A stretch of 64,000 bases of DNA. Origin: Clostridiales bacterium (GTDB lineage: Bacteria; Bacteroidota; Bacteroidia; Bacteroidales; Muribaculaceae). A program made the translations under genes and the position numbers. The notes under the pieces are model-generated. The model was not told the DNA's origin. It saw nothing but the letters and a program-made list of their open reading frames with translations, and ran no database searches. Location: the NCBI GenBank assembly GCA_023666645.1, contig JAMPBP010000001.1:172813-236812 (forward strand), in the 5' to 3' direction. Below, in pieces: positions 25,890 through 34,742 of the stretch (positions are counted from its first letter, which is position 1; each line of letters opens with the position of its first letter).

Positions 25890-27287
25890 ATGAAATTGCA
25901 ACAAGGCATATTACCATCAGCTTTAATAGCAGTGACATTGCTGTTGACCGGATTGTCATGCACCGACACCAATACCAAAATTCATGACCGCCTCACAGTG
26001 GGGGAGTATCCCGACACCCTGCGTGTGACCACCCTCTATAGCCCTACCTCATTCTTCATTTACCGCGAGGACTCGATGGGCCTCGACTACTCGATGGTGA
26101 AACGCCTGGCTGCCGACAAGTCGATGACGCTCGATATCCATGTGGCACCCAGTCTGTCGAGCATGATCGAGATGCTCGACAGCGACAAGGTAGACCTCAT
26201 AGCCTACCCGGTACCGGTAACAGCCGAATACCGCGACCATGTCATCGACTGCGGTCCACTCTCAGAGACCCATCAAGTACTGGTGCAGCCACGCCGTGCC
26301 GGCATCCCACTCATCACCGATGTCACTCAACTGCCAGGCCACGAGGTCTATGTGGAGAAAGACTCCAAGTATTACTACCGCATGCTCAACCTCAACGCCG
26401 AACTCGGAGGCGACATCATGATCCACGCCATTGACCGCGACACCCTTATCACCGAGGATCTCATCGAAATGGTATCAGACGGCACCCTGCCACTCACGGT
26501 AATAGACAGCGACATAGCGCGCCTTAACCGCACATATTATCCCAACCTTGACGTCACTCTCGCATTGAGTTTTCCACAACGGTCGGCCTGGGCCGTGAGT
26601 CCACGCCACCAGTGGCTTGCCGACAGCATCGACGAGTGGATAAGCGGTGACCGCCCACGCAGTACCCGTGCAGGGTTACTGCGTCGCTACTTCGAGCTGT
26701 CGAAGACCGACCCCGCCACCACAGTAAACATTGACCTTACCCGTGGCCACATATCGCCCTACGACGACCTGTTCAGACAGCATGCCGCCACAATCGGCTA
26801 CGACTGGCGCCTGCTGGCCTCCCAGGGATATATCGAGAGCCAGTTTGACACCACACGTGTATCGTGGGCCGGTGCCCGCGGCATAATGCAGATAATGCCT
26901 TCTACCGCCAAAGCCTATGGCGGAGACCCGGCTACCATGGACAATCCCGGCAACAGCATAGAAATATCAACACGTGTGCTGCGCGACCTCGACCGGGCAC
27001 TATCCAAACATGTGAGCGACTCCACCGAACGCACCAAGTTTGTCCTTGGTGCCTACAACGCCGGCCTTGCCCATATCTACGACGCCATAGCCCTTGCCGG
27101 CAAGCATGGCTACAACCCCCAGGTGTGGGACGGTAACGTGGCCGAGTGCCTGTTGCTCAAATCCATGCCCGAGTATTACAACGACCCGGTGTGCAAATGG
27201 GGATATTTCAGAGGTCGCCAAACCGTGGTATATGTAGAAAAAGTCATGAAATTCTACATCCGTTGCAAACAATATATCAATTCCTGA
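25890..27287 (+). CDS. MltF-like lytic transglycosylase lipoprotein
   Basis: A 465-residue lipoprotein. The signal ends LTGLSC with C24 as the lipidation site. Residues about 35-255 form a solute-binding-protein-like domain (family 3), and the C-terminus is an SLT-type transglycosylase with catalytic E316 in SQGYIESQFD followed by ARGIMQIMPSTAKAYGG. MltF-type enzymes cleave peptidoglycan glycan strands and may be regulated by the ligand-binding domain. The frame is open to 25752, inside the preceding gene, but the lipoprotein signal fixes the start at 25890. Confidence 0.92.
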   Translation: MKLQQGILPSALIAVTLLLTGLSCTDTNTKIHDRLTVGEYPDTLRVTTLYSPTSFFIYREDSMGLDYSMVKRLAADKSMTLDIHVAPSLSSMIEMLDSDKVDLIAYPVPVTAEYRDHVIDCGPLSETHQVLVQPRRAGIPLITDVTQLPGHEVYVEKDSKYYYRMLNLNAELGGDIMIHAIDRDTLITEDLIEMVSDGTLPLTVIDSDIARLNRTYYPNLDVTLALSFPQRSAWAVSPRHQWLADSIDEWISGDRPRSTRAGLLRRYFELSKTDPATTVNIDLTRGHISPYDDLFRQHAATIGYDWRLLASQGYIESQFDTTRVSWAGARGIMQIMPSTAKAYGGDPATMDNPGNSIEISTRVLRDLDRALSKHVSDSTERTKFVLGAYNAGLAHIYDAIALAGKHGYNPQVWDGNVAECLLLKSMPEYYNDPVCKWGYFRGRQTVVYVEKVMKFYIRCKQYINS

Positions 27288-27326
27288 CGTTAAGAATAAA
27301 AAAGTTCACACTTATACATTACAATT

Positions 27327-27872
27327 ATGAAAAAATCGTATCTCAGCGTTGCACTGGTGCTCACACTCACAGCTTCAATGATGTGCACTTCGTGCATTGG
27401 TTCTTTCACTCTCACCAACAAGTTGCTCTCCTGGAACAATACCATTGGCTCTAAATTTGTCAACGAGCTGGTATTCTTTGCCTTCTGGCTTGTACCGGTC
27501 TATGAGGTATCGGCCATTGCCGACCTCGTCGTTCTCAACAGCATCGAATTCTGGAGCGGTGAGAATCCCGTGGCATGCGGCACCAAGGTAATCGACGGCA
27601 AGGATGGCCGCTATATCGTGGAATGTGACGGCAAAGGCTACACCATCACCAGCGAGAACGACGGGAGCACTGTGCGCCTCGACTTTGACAGCGACAGCCG
27701 CACATGGAGCTATGTCAACGGTGAAGAGAGTTATCCCCTCATGACATTTGTCGATGACACCCATGTCGACATGATAACCCCCGACGGCTCCACAATGCGC
27801 GTTGAAACCAGCCAGGCCGGTGTATGGGCCTACCAGCAGGTTGCTACCGGGTCGTTCACAGCCCAGAAGTAA
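27327..27872 (+). CDS. DUF3332-like lipoprotein
   Basis: A 181-residue lipoprotein: the signal ends MMCTSC-IG. After it, GSFTLTNKLLSWNNTIGSKF and a hydrophobic helix (FVNELVFFAFWLVPVYEVSA) fit DUF3332 proteins, followed by a beta-rich half (EFWSGENPV onward). The function is unknown. It lies between a lytic transglycosylase and an M23 peptidase on the same strand, which hints at an envelope role but does not prove it. Confidence 0.82.
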   Translation: MKKSYLSVALVLTLTASMMCTSCIGSFTLTNKLLSWNNTIGSKFVNELVFFAFWLVPVYEVSAIADLVVLNSIEFWSGENPVACGTKVIDGKDGRYIVECDGKGYTITSENDGSTVRLDFDSDSRTWSYVNGEESYPLMTFVDDTHVDMITPDGSTMRVETSQAGVWAYQQVATGSFTAQK

Positions 27873-27900
27873 CATCGTTACATTACACCTGACCAGAATC

Positions 27901-29604
27901 ATGATATTAAACCACTTGACCGTGGCCGCCACAATAATGGCGGTCACGGTTTTCTCAGCTTCGGCCCAAACGGTAGGCACTACCCCGGCCTCTCCGGCTG
28001 AGGCCCGCCTGCGCGTCCCCCTCGACATACCGTTGCTGCTGAGCGGCAACTTCGGAGAGCTGCGTTCCAACCATTTCCATTCGGGCCTCGACTTCAAGAC
28101 CCAGGGACGCACAGGGCTTCCAGTGTATTGTGCCGCCGATGGTTATGTGAGCCGTGTCGTAGTGTCACCGTGGGGGTTCGGACGAGCAGTCTATGTCACC
28201 CATCCCGACCTTGGACTCACCACCGTCTACGGTCATCTGCAATCATTCTCAAGCAAGATCGATACACCGGTAAGAGACCGGCAGTATGACATGGAAAGTT
28301 TCAGAATCGACACCGAGTTTTCCCCCGGTGAGATACCCGTGGGCCGGGGCGAACTTATAGGACGCAGCGGCAACGCCGGCTCCTCGGGAGGTCCCCACTT
28401 GCACATGGACGTGCGCGACGCCATCACCGAGCACGCGCTCGACCCCATGGCCTACTATCGCTCATCGATCAAGGACAATGTTGCGCCAGAAGTGAGAGCA
28501 CTCGCACTGTATCCTAAAGGAGGTACAGTCGATGGTGGGGGCAAAGCAAGGTTCCGCAGCGGCACTACATTGTCACAGCCATTCACAGCCTGGGGTCGCG
28601 TTGTACCGGGAATAAAAGCCTATGACCGCATGCCGGGTACAACCAATATCTACGGCATCAAATACATGACCCTGCTGCTCGACGGCGACACCATTTACCA
28701 CCGGGTCATTGACCATATCGACTTTGACCGTTCCCGCGCGGTGAACACTCTTGTTGAATATGGCGACGTCATCGACGACAACTCGTGGAACATGACCACC
28801 CATGTACCGCAGTCCCAACCACTGGGCGACATAGTAAGCGCTACCGGTGACGGTTCGATAATCATCGACAGCGAGCGCGACTACAAACTTCAATTCCTAC
28901 TGCGTGACGAGCATGGTAACGTGAAAAAAGTACCATTTACCATACGTGGAGTCAAGAGTTCCCTTGCCACCGACAGCAATAAAGCAGCCAAGGCACTGAG
29001 CTACGACAGCGACCACACACTCACAGCTACCGACGGAGCCAAACTCTTTATTCCGGCCGGGACGATGTACGATGACTCACACATCCCCTTTGAAACCATC
29101 GAGACCCCGGGACAGCAAGCCCCCACCTACATTGTAGGAGACCGCCACACACCCCTGAGCGGAGAGGTGACACTCACCCTCCCCTATCAACCCGCTGCCG
29201 GGATAGATCCCCAACGATACATCATTGCCAGGGTTGACAGCAAGAACCCCAAGGCGGTTGCAACCAACCACTTGCAAGGCAACAGACTGACAGCCCGCAT
29301 CACCCGCTTTGGTAAATACCGGGTGATAACCGACGAGAAAGCTCCGACCATCACGCCCGTGACGCCCGAGAAATGGCGAGCACGGGGAGTCGTGACATAT
29401 AAAATCAGCGACAATCTGTCGGGCATAGAAACCTACCGTGGAGAAATCGACGGCAAGTGGGTGATGTTTGAACTCGATGGCAAGACCGGTACACTGAGCT
29501 ACAAAATCGACAGAAACCGACTGCCCGCAGCCAAGCGCCACACGGTCAACCTCATGGTTACCGATGCAGCCGGCAACGTGACCACCTCCACCAATCGGTT
29601 TTAG
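27901..29604 (+). CDS. M23-family metallopeptidase, secreted
   Basis: A 567-residue secreted peptidase. A signal peptide ends near ASAQ. The LytM-type domain has the zinc ligands H60 and D64 in HFHSGLDF and H168 in GPHLHMD, with H112 (YGHLQ) and H166 as active-site residues, so it looks catalytically complete. About 370 residues follow with Ig-like beta segments (for example KYRVITDEKAPTITPV), perhaps for wall or substrate binding. M23 enzymes cut peptidoglycan cross-bridges. The start at 27901 was chosen because it gives the signal peptide; the frame is open further upstream into DUF3332. Confidence 0.92.
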   Translation: MILNHLTVAATIMAVTVFSASAQTVGTTPASPAEARLRVPLDIPLLLSGNFGELRSNHFHSGLDFKTQGRTGLPVYCAADGYVSRVVVSPWGFGRAVYVTHPDLGLTTVYGHLQSFSSKIDTPVRDRQYDMESFRIDTEFSPGEIPVGRGELIGRSGNAGSSGGPHLHMDVRDAITEHALDPMAYYRSSIKDNVAPEVRALALYPKGGTVDGGGKARFRSGTTLSQPFTAWGRVVPGIKAYDRMPGTTNIYGIKYMTLLLDGDTIYHRVIDHIDFDRSRAVNTLVEYGDVIDDNSWNMTTHVPQSQPLGDIVSATGDGSIIIDSERDYKLQFLLRDEHGNVKKVPFTIRGVKSSLATDSNKAAKALSYDSDHTLTATDGAKLFIPAGTMYDDSHIPFETIETPGQQAPTYIVGDRHTPLSGEVTLTLPYQPAAGIDPQRYIIARVDSKNPKAVATNHLQGNRLTARITRFGKYRVITDEKAPTITPVTPEKWRARGVVTYKISDNLSGIETYRGEIDGKWVMFELDGKTGTLSYKIDRNRLPAAKRHTVNLMVTDAAGNVTTSTNRF

Positions 29605-29789
29605 ACGGCACGCGATAAAAATAGATATCGTTAATGAGTTCATCGAATATACTTTTCATATTGGTACATAATGCCCTAATTTAGGAAATTTTAATCTGTT
29701 ACGTGCCCATTATCAAAATAATCGAAAAAAAGATTGGTCCACCGAACAAATAATGCATATAAAAAGTATATTGAATAGCTGAAAAAGTT
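29605..29789. other. AT-rich spacer with distant 11-base inverted repeat
   Basis: The spacer carries AATATACTTTT (29646-29656) and its reverse complement AAAAGTATATT (29762-29772), about 105 bases apart. It also holds one copy of the word GAACTCAT (minus strand, 29634-29641). I see no coding frame or clear terminator for the M23 gene. Confidence 0.35.
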
Positions 29790-29797
29790 TATCTTTG
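29790..29797 (+). promoter_or_regulatory. candidate -7 box of the phosphohexomutase gene
   Basis: TATCTTTG, an exact match, 82 bases upstream of the ATG. A TTG lies at 29771-29773, 16 bases upstream. Confidence 0.55.
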
Positions 29798-29879
29798 CCG
29801 TAAAGTAAATTATTCAGAGCCCATCGAAGGGCTTGATGTAGCTAAACCATAGCCAATATTAGTATTCAAATATATTATC

Positions 29880-31622
29880 ATGGACAACGAATTGATTAAA
29901 CAAGTAACAGCCAAAGCACAGACTTGGCTGGGCGAAGGCTACGACGCCGAGACACGCGCCGAAGTAAAACGTATGTTGGACGCCGATGACAAGACCGAGC
30001 TCATCGAGTCGTTCTACAAGGATCTGGAATTTGGCACAGGCGGTCTTCGCGGCATAATGGGAGCCGGAACCAACCGCATGAACATATACACCGTAGGCGC
30101 AGCCACTCAGGGTCTCGCCAACTATCTGAAAGAAGCATTCAAGGATCTTCCCGAAATCAAGGTAGCCGTAGGCCACGATGTGCGCAATAACTCACGCAAG
30201 TTTGCCGAGATTGTAGCCGATGTCTTCTCGGCCAACGGTATCACAGTATACCTTTTTGATAACTTCCGCCCTACCCCCGAGCTGTCGTTTGCCATACGTC
30301 ACCTGGGCTGCCAGAGCGGCGTCAACATCACCGCCTCACACAACCCCAAGGAGTATAACGGCTACAAGGCCTACTGGGAGGACGGAGCACAGATCATCGC
30401 CCCCCACGATGTCAACATCATTGACCATGTGAACAAAATCAAGGCCGAGGACATCAAATTCCAGGGTGACAAATCGCGCATAAACATCATAGGCCGTGAT
30501 GTCGACGAGGCTTTCCTTGCCGATGTAAAGAGCCTGTCGCTTAGCCCCGAGCTCATCAAGAAGCACGCCGACATGAAAATTGTCTATACACCTATTCATG
30601 GTACCGGTGTGCACCTCATACCGGAGTCACTGGCCAACTATGGCTTCACAAACATAATCCATGTTCCCGAACAGGACGTGACCAGTGGAGACTTCCCCAC
30701 TGTTGAATCACCCAACCCTGAGAATCCACCGGCCATGACTATGGCAATAGCCAAAGCCAAAGAAGTAGGTGCAGACCTGGTAATGGCCTCCGACCCCGAT
30801 GCCGACCGTATAGGCTGCGTGATGCGCGATGCCAAGGGCGAATATGTGCTCATCAACGGCAACCAGATCGTAATGATACTTCTCAACTACCTGATGACAC
30901 GAAATGCGGAGCTTGGCCGCCTCACAGGCAACGAGTATATAGTCAAGACAATCGTGACCACCGAGACCATCAAGGCGATTGCCGATGCCAACCATATCAA
31001 GATGTATGACTGCTACACCGGCTTCAAGTGGATTGCAGCTGTGATACGCGACAACGAGGGCGTTGCACGCTATCTGGGTGGAGGTGAAGAGAGCTACGGC
31101 TTCCTCGCCGAGACTTTTGCCCGCGACAAGGATGCTGTTTCAGCTATCTCTCTTATGGCTGAGGCTGCAGCATGGGCCAAGGAGAAAGGCATGGACTTCA
31201 TGGCAATGCTCCAGGACATCTACATGAAATATGGCTTCTCACGCGAGAAAGGAATTTCGGTTGTACGCACCGGCAAGACCGGAGCTGAGGAAATACAGCA
31301 GATGATGCGCGATTTCCGTTCAAACCCGCCAAAAGAGCTCGGCGGTTCACCCATCGTCACTATCAAAGACTATGATGCTTTGACCAAGACCGATGTCGCT
31401 ACCGGCAAGGTAGAGAAACTCGACATGCCCACAACCTCCAATGTGCTCCAGTACTTCTGTGCCAACGGCACCAAGGTTTCCGTACGCCCCTCAGGAACAG
31501 AGCCCAAAATCAAATTCTACATCGAGGTCAAGGATACATTGGCCTCCAAGGAGGACTACGATGCATGCATAGAACGTGCCGAAGCCAGCATAAAGAAAGT
31601 GATGAACGACCTGCACATCTGA
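29880..31622 (+). CDS. alpha-D-phosphohexomutase (phosphoglucomutase/phosphomannomutase)
   Basis: A 580-residue enzyme that moves phosphate between C1 and C6 of hexose phosphates. The active serine loop is TASHNPKEYNGYK with S153. The metal-binding loop is ASDPDADRIGC, the sugar-binding loop is GGGEESYGF and the phosphate-binding loop near the C-terminus is RPSGTEPKIKFY. The length fits the long Bacteroidales and Bacillus PgcA-type group. It probably supplies glucose-1-phosphate for nucleotide sugars such as the GalE substrate. A strong terminator follows at 31665-31700. Confidence 0.95.
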   Translation: MDNELIKQVTAKAQTWLGEGYDAETRAEVKRMLDADDKTELIESFYKDLEFGTGGLRGIMGAGTNRMNIYTVGAATQGLANYLKEAFKDLPEIKVAVGHDVRNNSRKFAEIVADVFSANGITVYLFDNFRPTPELSFAIRHLGCQSGVNITASHNPKEYNGYKAYWEDGAQIIAPHDVNIIDHVNKIKAEDIKFQGDKSRINIIGRDVDEAFLADVKSLSLSPELIKKHADMKIVYTPIHGTGVHLIPESLANYGFTNIIHVPEQDVTSGDFPTVESPNPENPPAMTMAIAKAKEVGADLVMASDPDADRIGCVMRDAKGEYVLINGNQIVMILLNYLMTRNAELGRLTGNEYIVKTIVTTETIKAIADANHIKMYDCYTGFKWIAAVIRDNEGVARYLGGGEESYGFLAETFARDKDAVSAISLMAEAAAWAKEKGMDFMAMLQDIYMKYGFSREKGISVVRTGKTGAEEIQQMMRDFRSNPPKELGGSPIVTIKDYDALTKTDVATGKVEKLDMPTTSNVLQYFCANGTKVSVRPSGTEPKIKFYIEVKDTLASKEDYDACIERAEASIKKVMNDLHI

Positions 31623-31664
31623 TCAGGTAGCACTGACAGACAAGGCGAAACAGCATCATAAATG

Positions 31665-31700
31665 TTTACCCGGTTCAAATCTGAACCGGGTAAATTTTTA
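31665..31700 (+). terminator. Rho-independent terminator after the phosphohexomutase gene
   Basis: Thirteen-base perfect arms (31665-31677 and 31682-31694, TTTACCCGGTTCA and its complement) enclose the loop AATC and are followed by TTTTTA. This is the cleanest terminator in the window. Confidence 0.93.
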
Positions 31701-31777
31701 CATCTATATATCATAGACTTATCCACATCCAACCACCTCTTCTGTGATAGAGCCTGACGTTGTTTTTTATCACCGGC

Positions 31778-31808
31778 TTTGTACTGTAGCCAATAATTGT
31801 TACTTTTG
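31778..31808 (+). promoter_or_regulatory. strong candidate promoter of the SGNH hydrolase gene
   Basis: TTTG (31778-31781), a 19-base spacer, then TACTTTTG (31801-31808): a full match to the Bacteroidota -33/-7 arrangement. The ATG is 24 bases downstream. Confidence 0.75.
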
Positions 31809-31832
31809 CGTAAAACTTGAACAATCACCATT

Positions 31833-32513
31833 ATGTATAAAGCAATTCTACTTCCACTGTCGCTGCTTATGAGCCTCTGTCTCAATGCCGCCGACTATGC
31901 CAAGAGCATCTCAATCCTGGGAGACTCTTATTCCACCTATGAAAAATTTGTACAGCCATCAAGCAATCTCGTGTGGTATTACACTCAACCACGCACTAAG
32001 ATGACCGATGTGAACAGTGTGGAGCAAACCTGGTGGCACCGATACATCAAAGACAACGGCTACCGCCTGGACACCAACAATTCCTACTCAGGATCGACAG
32101 TGTGCAACACAGGCTACCGCGGAGACGACTACTCGGCCATCTCATTCATAGCCCGCATGGATAACCTGGGTTGCCCCGATATGATTTTCATATTTGGAGC
32201 CACCAATGATTCATGGGCCAATTCCCCGCTGGGTAAGCTCATCTATGACTCATGGACAGCCGAGGACCTCAAATCGTTCAAACCGGCTCTCACCTACATG
32301 TTATCGTTCATGACCGAGCGATACATCAACACTGAGATAATCTATATCATTAATGACGGTCTGAAAGAAGAGGTGACCGGTGCAATAAAGGAGGCATGCA
32401 ATCATTACGGAATACGATATATCGAATTGCACGACATCGACAAGACTGCAGGTCACCCCAATATCGAGGGAATGAAACAGATAGCGACACAATTGAGCGA
32501 GACGCTCAATTAA
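31833..32513 (+). CDS. secreted SGNH/GDSL-type hydrolase
   Basis: A 226-residue protein with a signal peptide ending near LNAAD. The first SGNH block is ISILGDSYS with the likely nucleophile S32; a Gly-containing block YSGSTVCNTGYRG and the Asn block FGATNDSW follow, with a C-terminal GHPN segment. SGNH enzymes are esterases or lipases; many Bacteroidales members act on acetylated glycans, but the substrate is unknown. It has its own promoter and is not part of an evident glycan locus. Confidence 0.85.
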   Translation: MYKAILLPLSLLMSLCLNAADYAKSISILGDSYSTYEKFVQPSSNLVWYYTQPRTKMTDVNSVEQTWWHRYIKDNGYRLDTNNSYSGSTVCNTGYRGDDYSAISFIARMDNLGCPDMIFIFGATNDSWANSPLGKLIYDSWTAEDLKSFKPALTYMLSFMTERYINTEIIYIINDGLKEEVTGAIKEACNHYGIRYIELHDIDKTAGHPNIEGMKQIATQLSETLN

Positions 32514-32587
32514 GCCCATTTTAGCACGCCCCCCCCCGCGGCAAACCATCAATATTCTCTATCAACCAAGAGTTAACAATCACAAAA
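32514..32587. other. spacer with C9 tract before the permease gene
   Basis: A run of nine C at about 32529-32537. No TAnnTTTG box. The permease frame is open through the tract back to a TAG at 32522-32524 but contains no ATG or GTG there. Confidence 0.4.
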
Positions 32588-34048
32588 TTGAAGCAATCAG
32601 AGTCTAAGCAAGGAATCAAACTGGGTTTTTGGGGACTCACAGCCATTGTCTTTGCGATGATGGTGGGGAGCGGTATCTTTAATTTACCGCAGAACATGGC
32701 CACCGGTTCAGGTGCCGGAGCGGTAATGATTGCATGGGTAATTACTGCAGCCGGAATGATGTTGCTGGTCAACACGTTCAAAACTCTTTCAGACCGTAGG
32801 CCCGACCTCGAAGCTGGCATATACCAATATGCCCAGGAGGGCTGGGGCAACTACACAGGCTACAACGTGGCCTGGGGATATTGGCTTTGCACTGCTTTTG
32901 CCAACGTAGCCTATGCCATTATGCTCAATGACACCTTCGGTGCTTTCTTTCCGGTGATGATGGACAACAAGATATCGCAGGTGATATTTGGCTCATGCAT
33001 CATATGGCTCATGTATGCCATCGTGGGCAATGGATTGAGAACGGCCAAATTCATCAACAATTCACTGGCAATCATTAAGGTCCTCGTTATTATTGTCATG
33101 ATAGTTCTGATGGCAATCAATTTCAAAGCCGGCATTTTCACCCGCAATTTCTGGATTCCCGATGGAGGACTTGGCAATATAGGAACCCAGATCAAAAGCA
33201 CAATGATGGTATCCCTGTGGTGCTTCATAGGTATCGAGGGAGCAGTGATGATGTCGGCCAAGGCGCGTAAACCCAGCGATGTGGGGAAAGCCGGCATCAC
33301 AGGCTTTTCAGTAGCCTGGATAATGTATTTCCTTGTAGCCGTGCTGTGTTACGGCCTTATGAACCGGGCTCGTCTTGCCGGACTCGAAAACCCCTCGGCC
33401 GCCTATATTCTCCGCGAGACATGCGGAGAATGGGCCTATTACTTTGTCCTCCTGGCAGTAATAATATCTCTGCTTGGAGGCTGGGTATCATGGACTCTGG
33501 TATGTGCCCAAGTGCCATATGAAGCGGCTACCGTAGGCATTTTTCCCCGCAGGTTCTTGAAATTGAACAGCCATGGGACTCCCTATATCGGACTGTTCTT
33601 TGCCAGTCTCATAATGCAGATATTTCTCCTTCTTGTCATTGTAGCCAAGGATGTGTATCTCGCGGCTCTGACAGTGACAGGCATGATGATACTTCCGGCA
33701 TATCTTTTCAGCGGTCTTTACCTGATGAAAAGTGCCGGTAAAAAAAACGGGCTTGGCGTGATGTCACGCAACCGCCGGGCAAGAATGCGTGTAATAGGAG
33801 CAATGTGCTCCTTGTTCTGCCTCTGGATGATATATGCCGGAGGTCTCGACATATTCATGTCTACATCGGTATTCTTTCTGAGCGGCATAATATTCTATAT
33901 CATAGCCCGGAGAGAGAATAACCGTCCTGTTACAGGCAGTAAAGCTCCACCACTCTTCACCACTGGTGAAAAAATCATGCTGGCCATTCTTATATTATTT
34001 TCAATCATAACCGTCCTGTCGGTATTAAATAATCTTAATGATCTATAG
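32588..34048 (+). CDS. APC-superfamily amino-acid permease, arginine/ornithine-antiporter-like
   Basis: A 486-residue inner-membrane transporter with about 12-13 predicted helices. The first helix carries AIVFAMMVGSGIFNLPQN, the glycine-rich substrate loop of the APC family. WCFIGIEGAVMMSAKARKPSDVGKA matches the ArcD-like basic-amino-acid antiporter group. Substrate assignment to arginine/ornithine is by resemblance only. The start is TTG, as no ATG or GTG lies upstream in frame before a stop, and an internal ATG would delete helix 1. The pseudouridine synthase gene follows after 9 bases. Confidence 0.86.
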   Translation: MKQSESKQGIKLGFWGLTAIVFAMMVGSGIFNLPQNMATGSGAGAVMIAWVITAAGMMLLVNTFKTLSDRRPDLEAGIYQYAQEGWGNYTGYNVAWGYWLCTAFANVAYAIMLNDTFGAFFPVMMDNKISQVIFGSCIIWLMYAIVGNGLRTAKFINNSLAIIKVLVIIVMIVLMAINFKAGIFTRNFWIPDGGLGNIGTQIKSTMMVSLWCFIGIEGAVMMSAKARKPSDVGKAGITGFSVAWIMYFLVAVLCYGLMNRARLAGLENPSAAYILRETCGEWAYYFVLLAVIISLLGGWVSWTLVCAQVPYEAATVGIFPRRFLKLNSHGTPYIGLFFASLIMQIFLLLVIVAKDVYLAALTVTGMMILPAYLFSGLYLMKSAGKKNGLGVMSRNRRARMRVIGAMCSLFCLWMIYAGGLDIFMSTSVFFLSGIIFYIIARRENNRPVTGSKAPPLFTTGEKIMLAILILFSIITVLSVLNNLNDL

Positions 34049-34057
34049 AAATACAAG

Positions 34058-34735
34058 ATGGAAGTACTCTACGAAGACAATCACATAATCATCGTCAATA
34101 AAGCTCCCGGTGAAATTGTCCAAGGTGACAAGACCGGAGACACACCACTCAGCGAGATAGTGGCAGGGTGGATCAAAGAGAAATACAACAAGCCGGGGAA
34201 TGTCTTCGTCGGTGTTGTGCACCGTCTCGACCGTCCCGTGGGCGGCATTGTCATTTTCGCCAAAACTTCCAAGGCACTCACGCGTCTCAATGAGATGTTC
34301 CGCAACGGAGAGGTACACAAGACCTACTGGGCAATCACCCGCAACATGCCTCCCAGGGAGTCGGATACACTCACTCACTATATCACGACTGTGGAACGGA
34401 ACAATAAGTCATATGCAGCGCTTCAACCTCGGTCGAAAGATGCAAAAAAGGCAGTACTCCAATACCGTCACATCGCATCGAGCGACCGTTACCACTTGCT
34501 TGAGGTAAACCTCCTCACCGGACGCAAGCACCAGATACGCGTGCAACTATCGGCTATCGGTTGTCCCATAAAGGGCGATCTTAAATATGGTGACCGAAGA
34601 AGCAACCCCGATGGCAGCATATCGCTGATTGCACGAAGTGTCAACTTCATACACCCGGTTTCAAAACTTCCTATAAACATTACAGCACCGGTACCCGATG
34701 ATACCCTGTGGCGTGCCATCAGTGCTTCACTCTAA
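34058..34735 (+). CDS. RluA-family pseudouridine synthase
   Basis: A 225-residue enzyme that converts uridine to pseudouridine in RNA. The catalytic motif HRLDRPVGGIVIFAKTSKA near 50-68 contains the active Asp, and LLTGRKHQIRVQLSAIGCPI is the conserved C-terminal block. There is no S4 domain at the N-terminus, so it belongs to the short RluA-type group. Whether it acts on tRNA or rRNA is not clear. It lies 9 bases after the permease and 7 before fmt. Confidence 0.92.
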   Translation: MEVLYEDNHIIIVNKAPGEIVQGDKTGDTPLSEIVAGWIKEKYNKPGNVFVGVVHRLDRPVGGIVIFAKTSKALTRLNEMFRNGEVHKTYWAITRNMPPRESDTLTHYITTVERNNKSYAALQPRSKDAKKAVLQYRHIASSDRYHLLEVNLLTGRKHQIRVQLSAIGCPIKGDLKYGDRRSNPDGSISLIARSVNFIHPVSKLPINITAPVPDDTLWRAISASL

Positions 34736-34742
34736 TACATTT

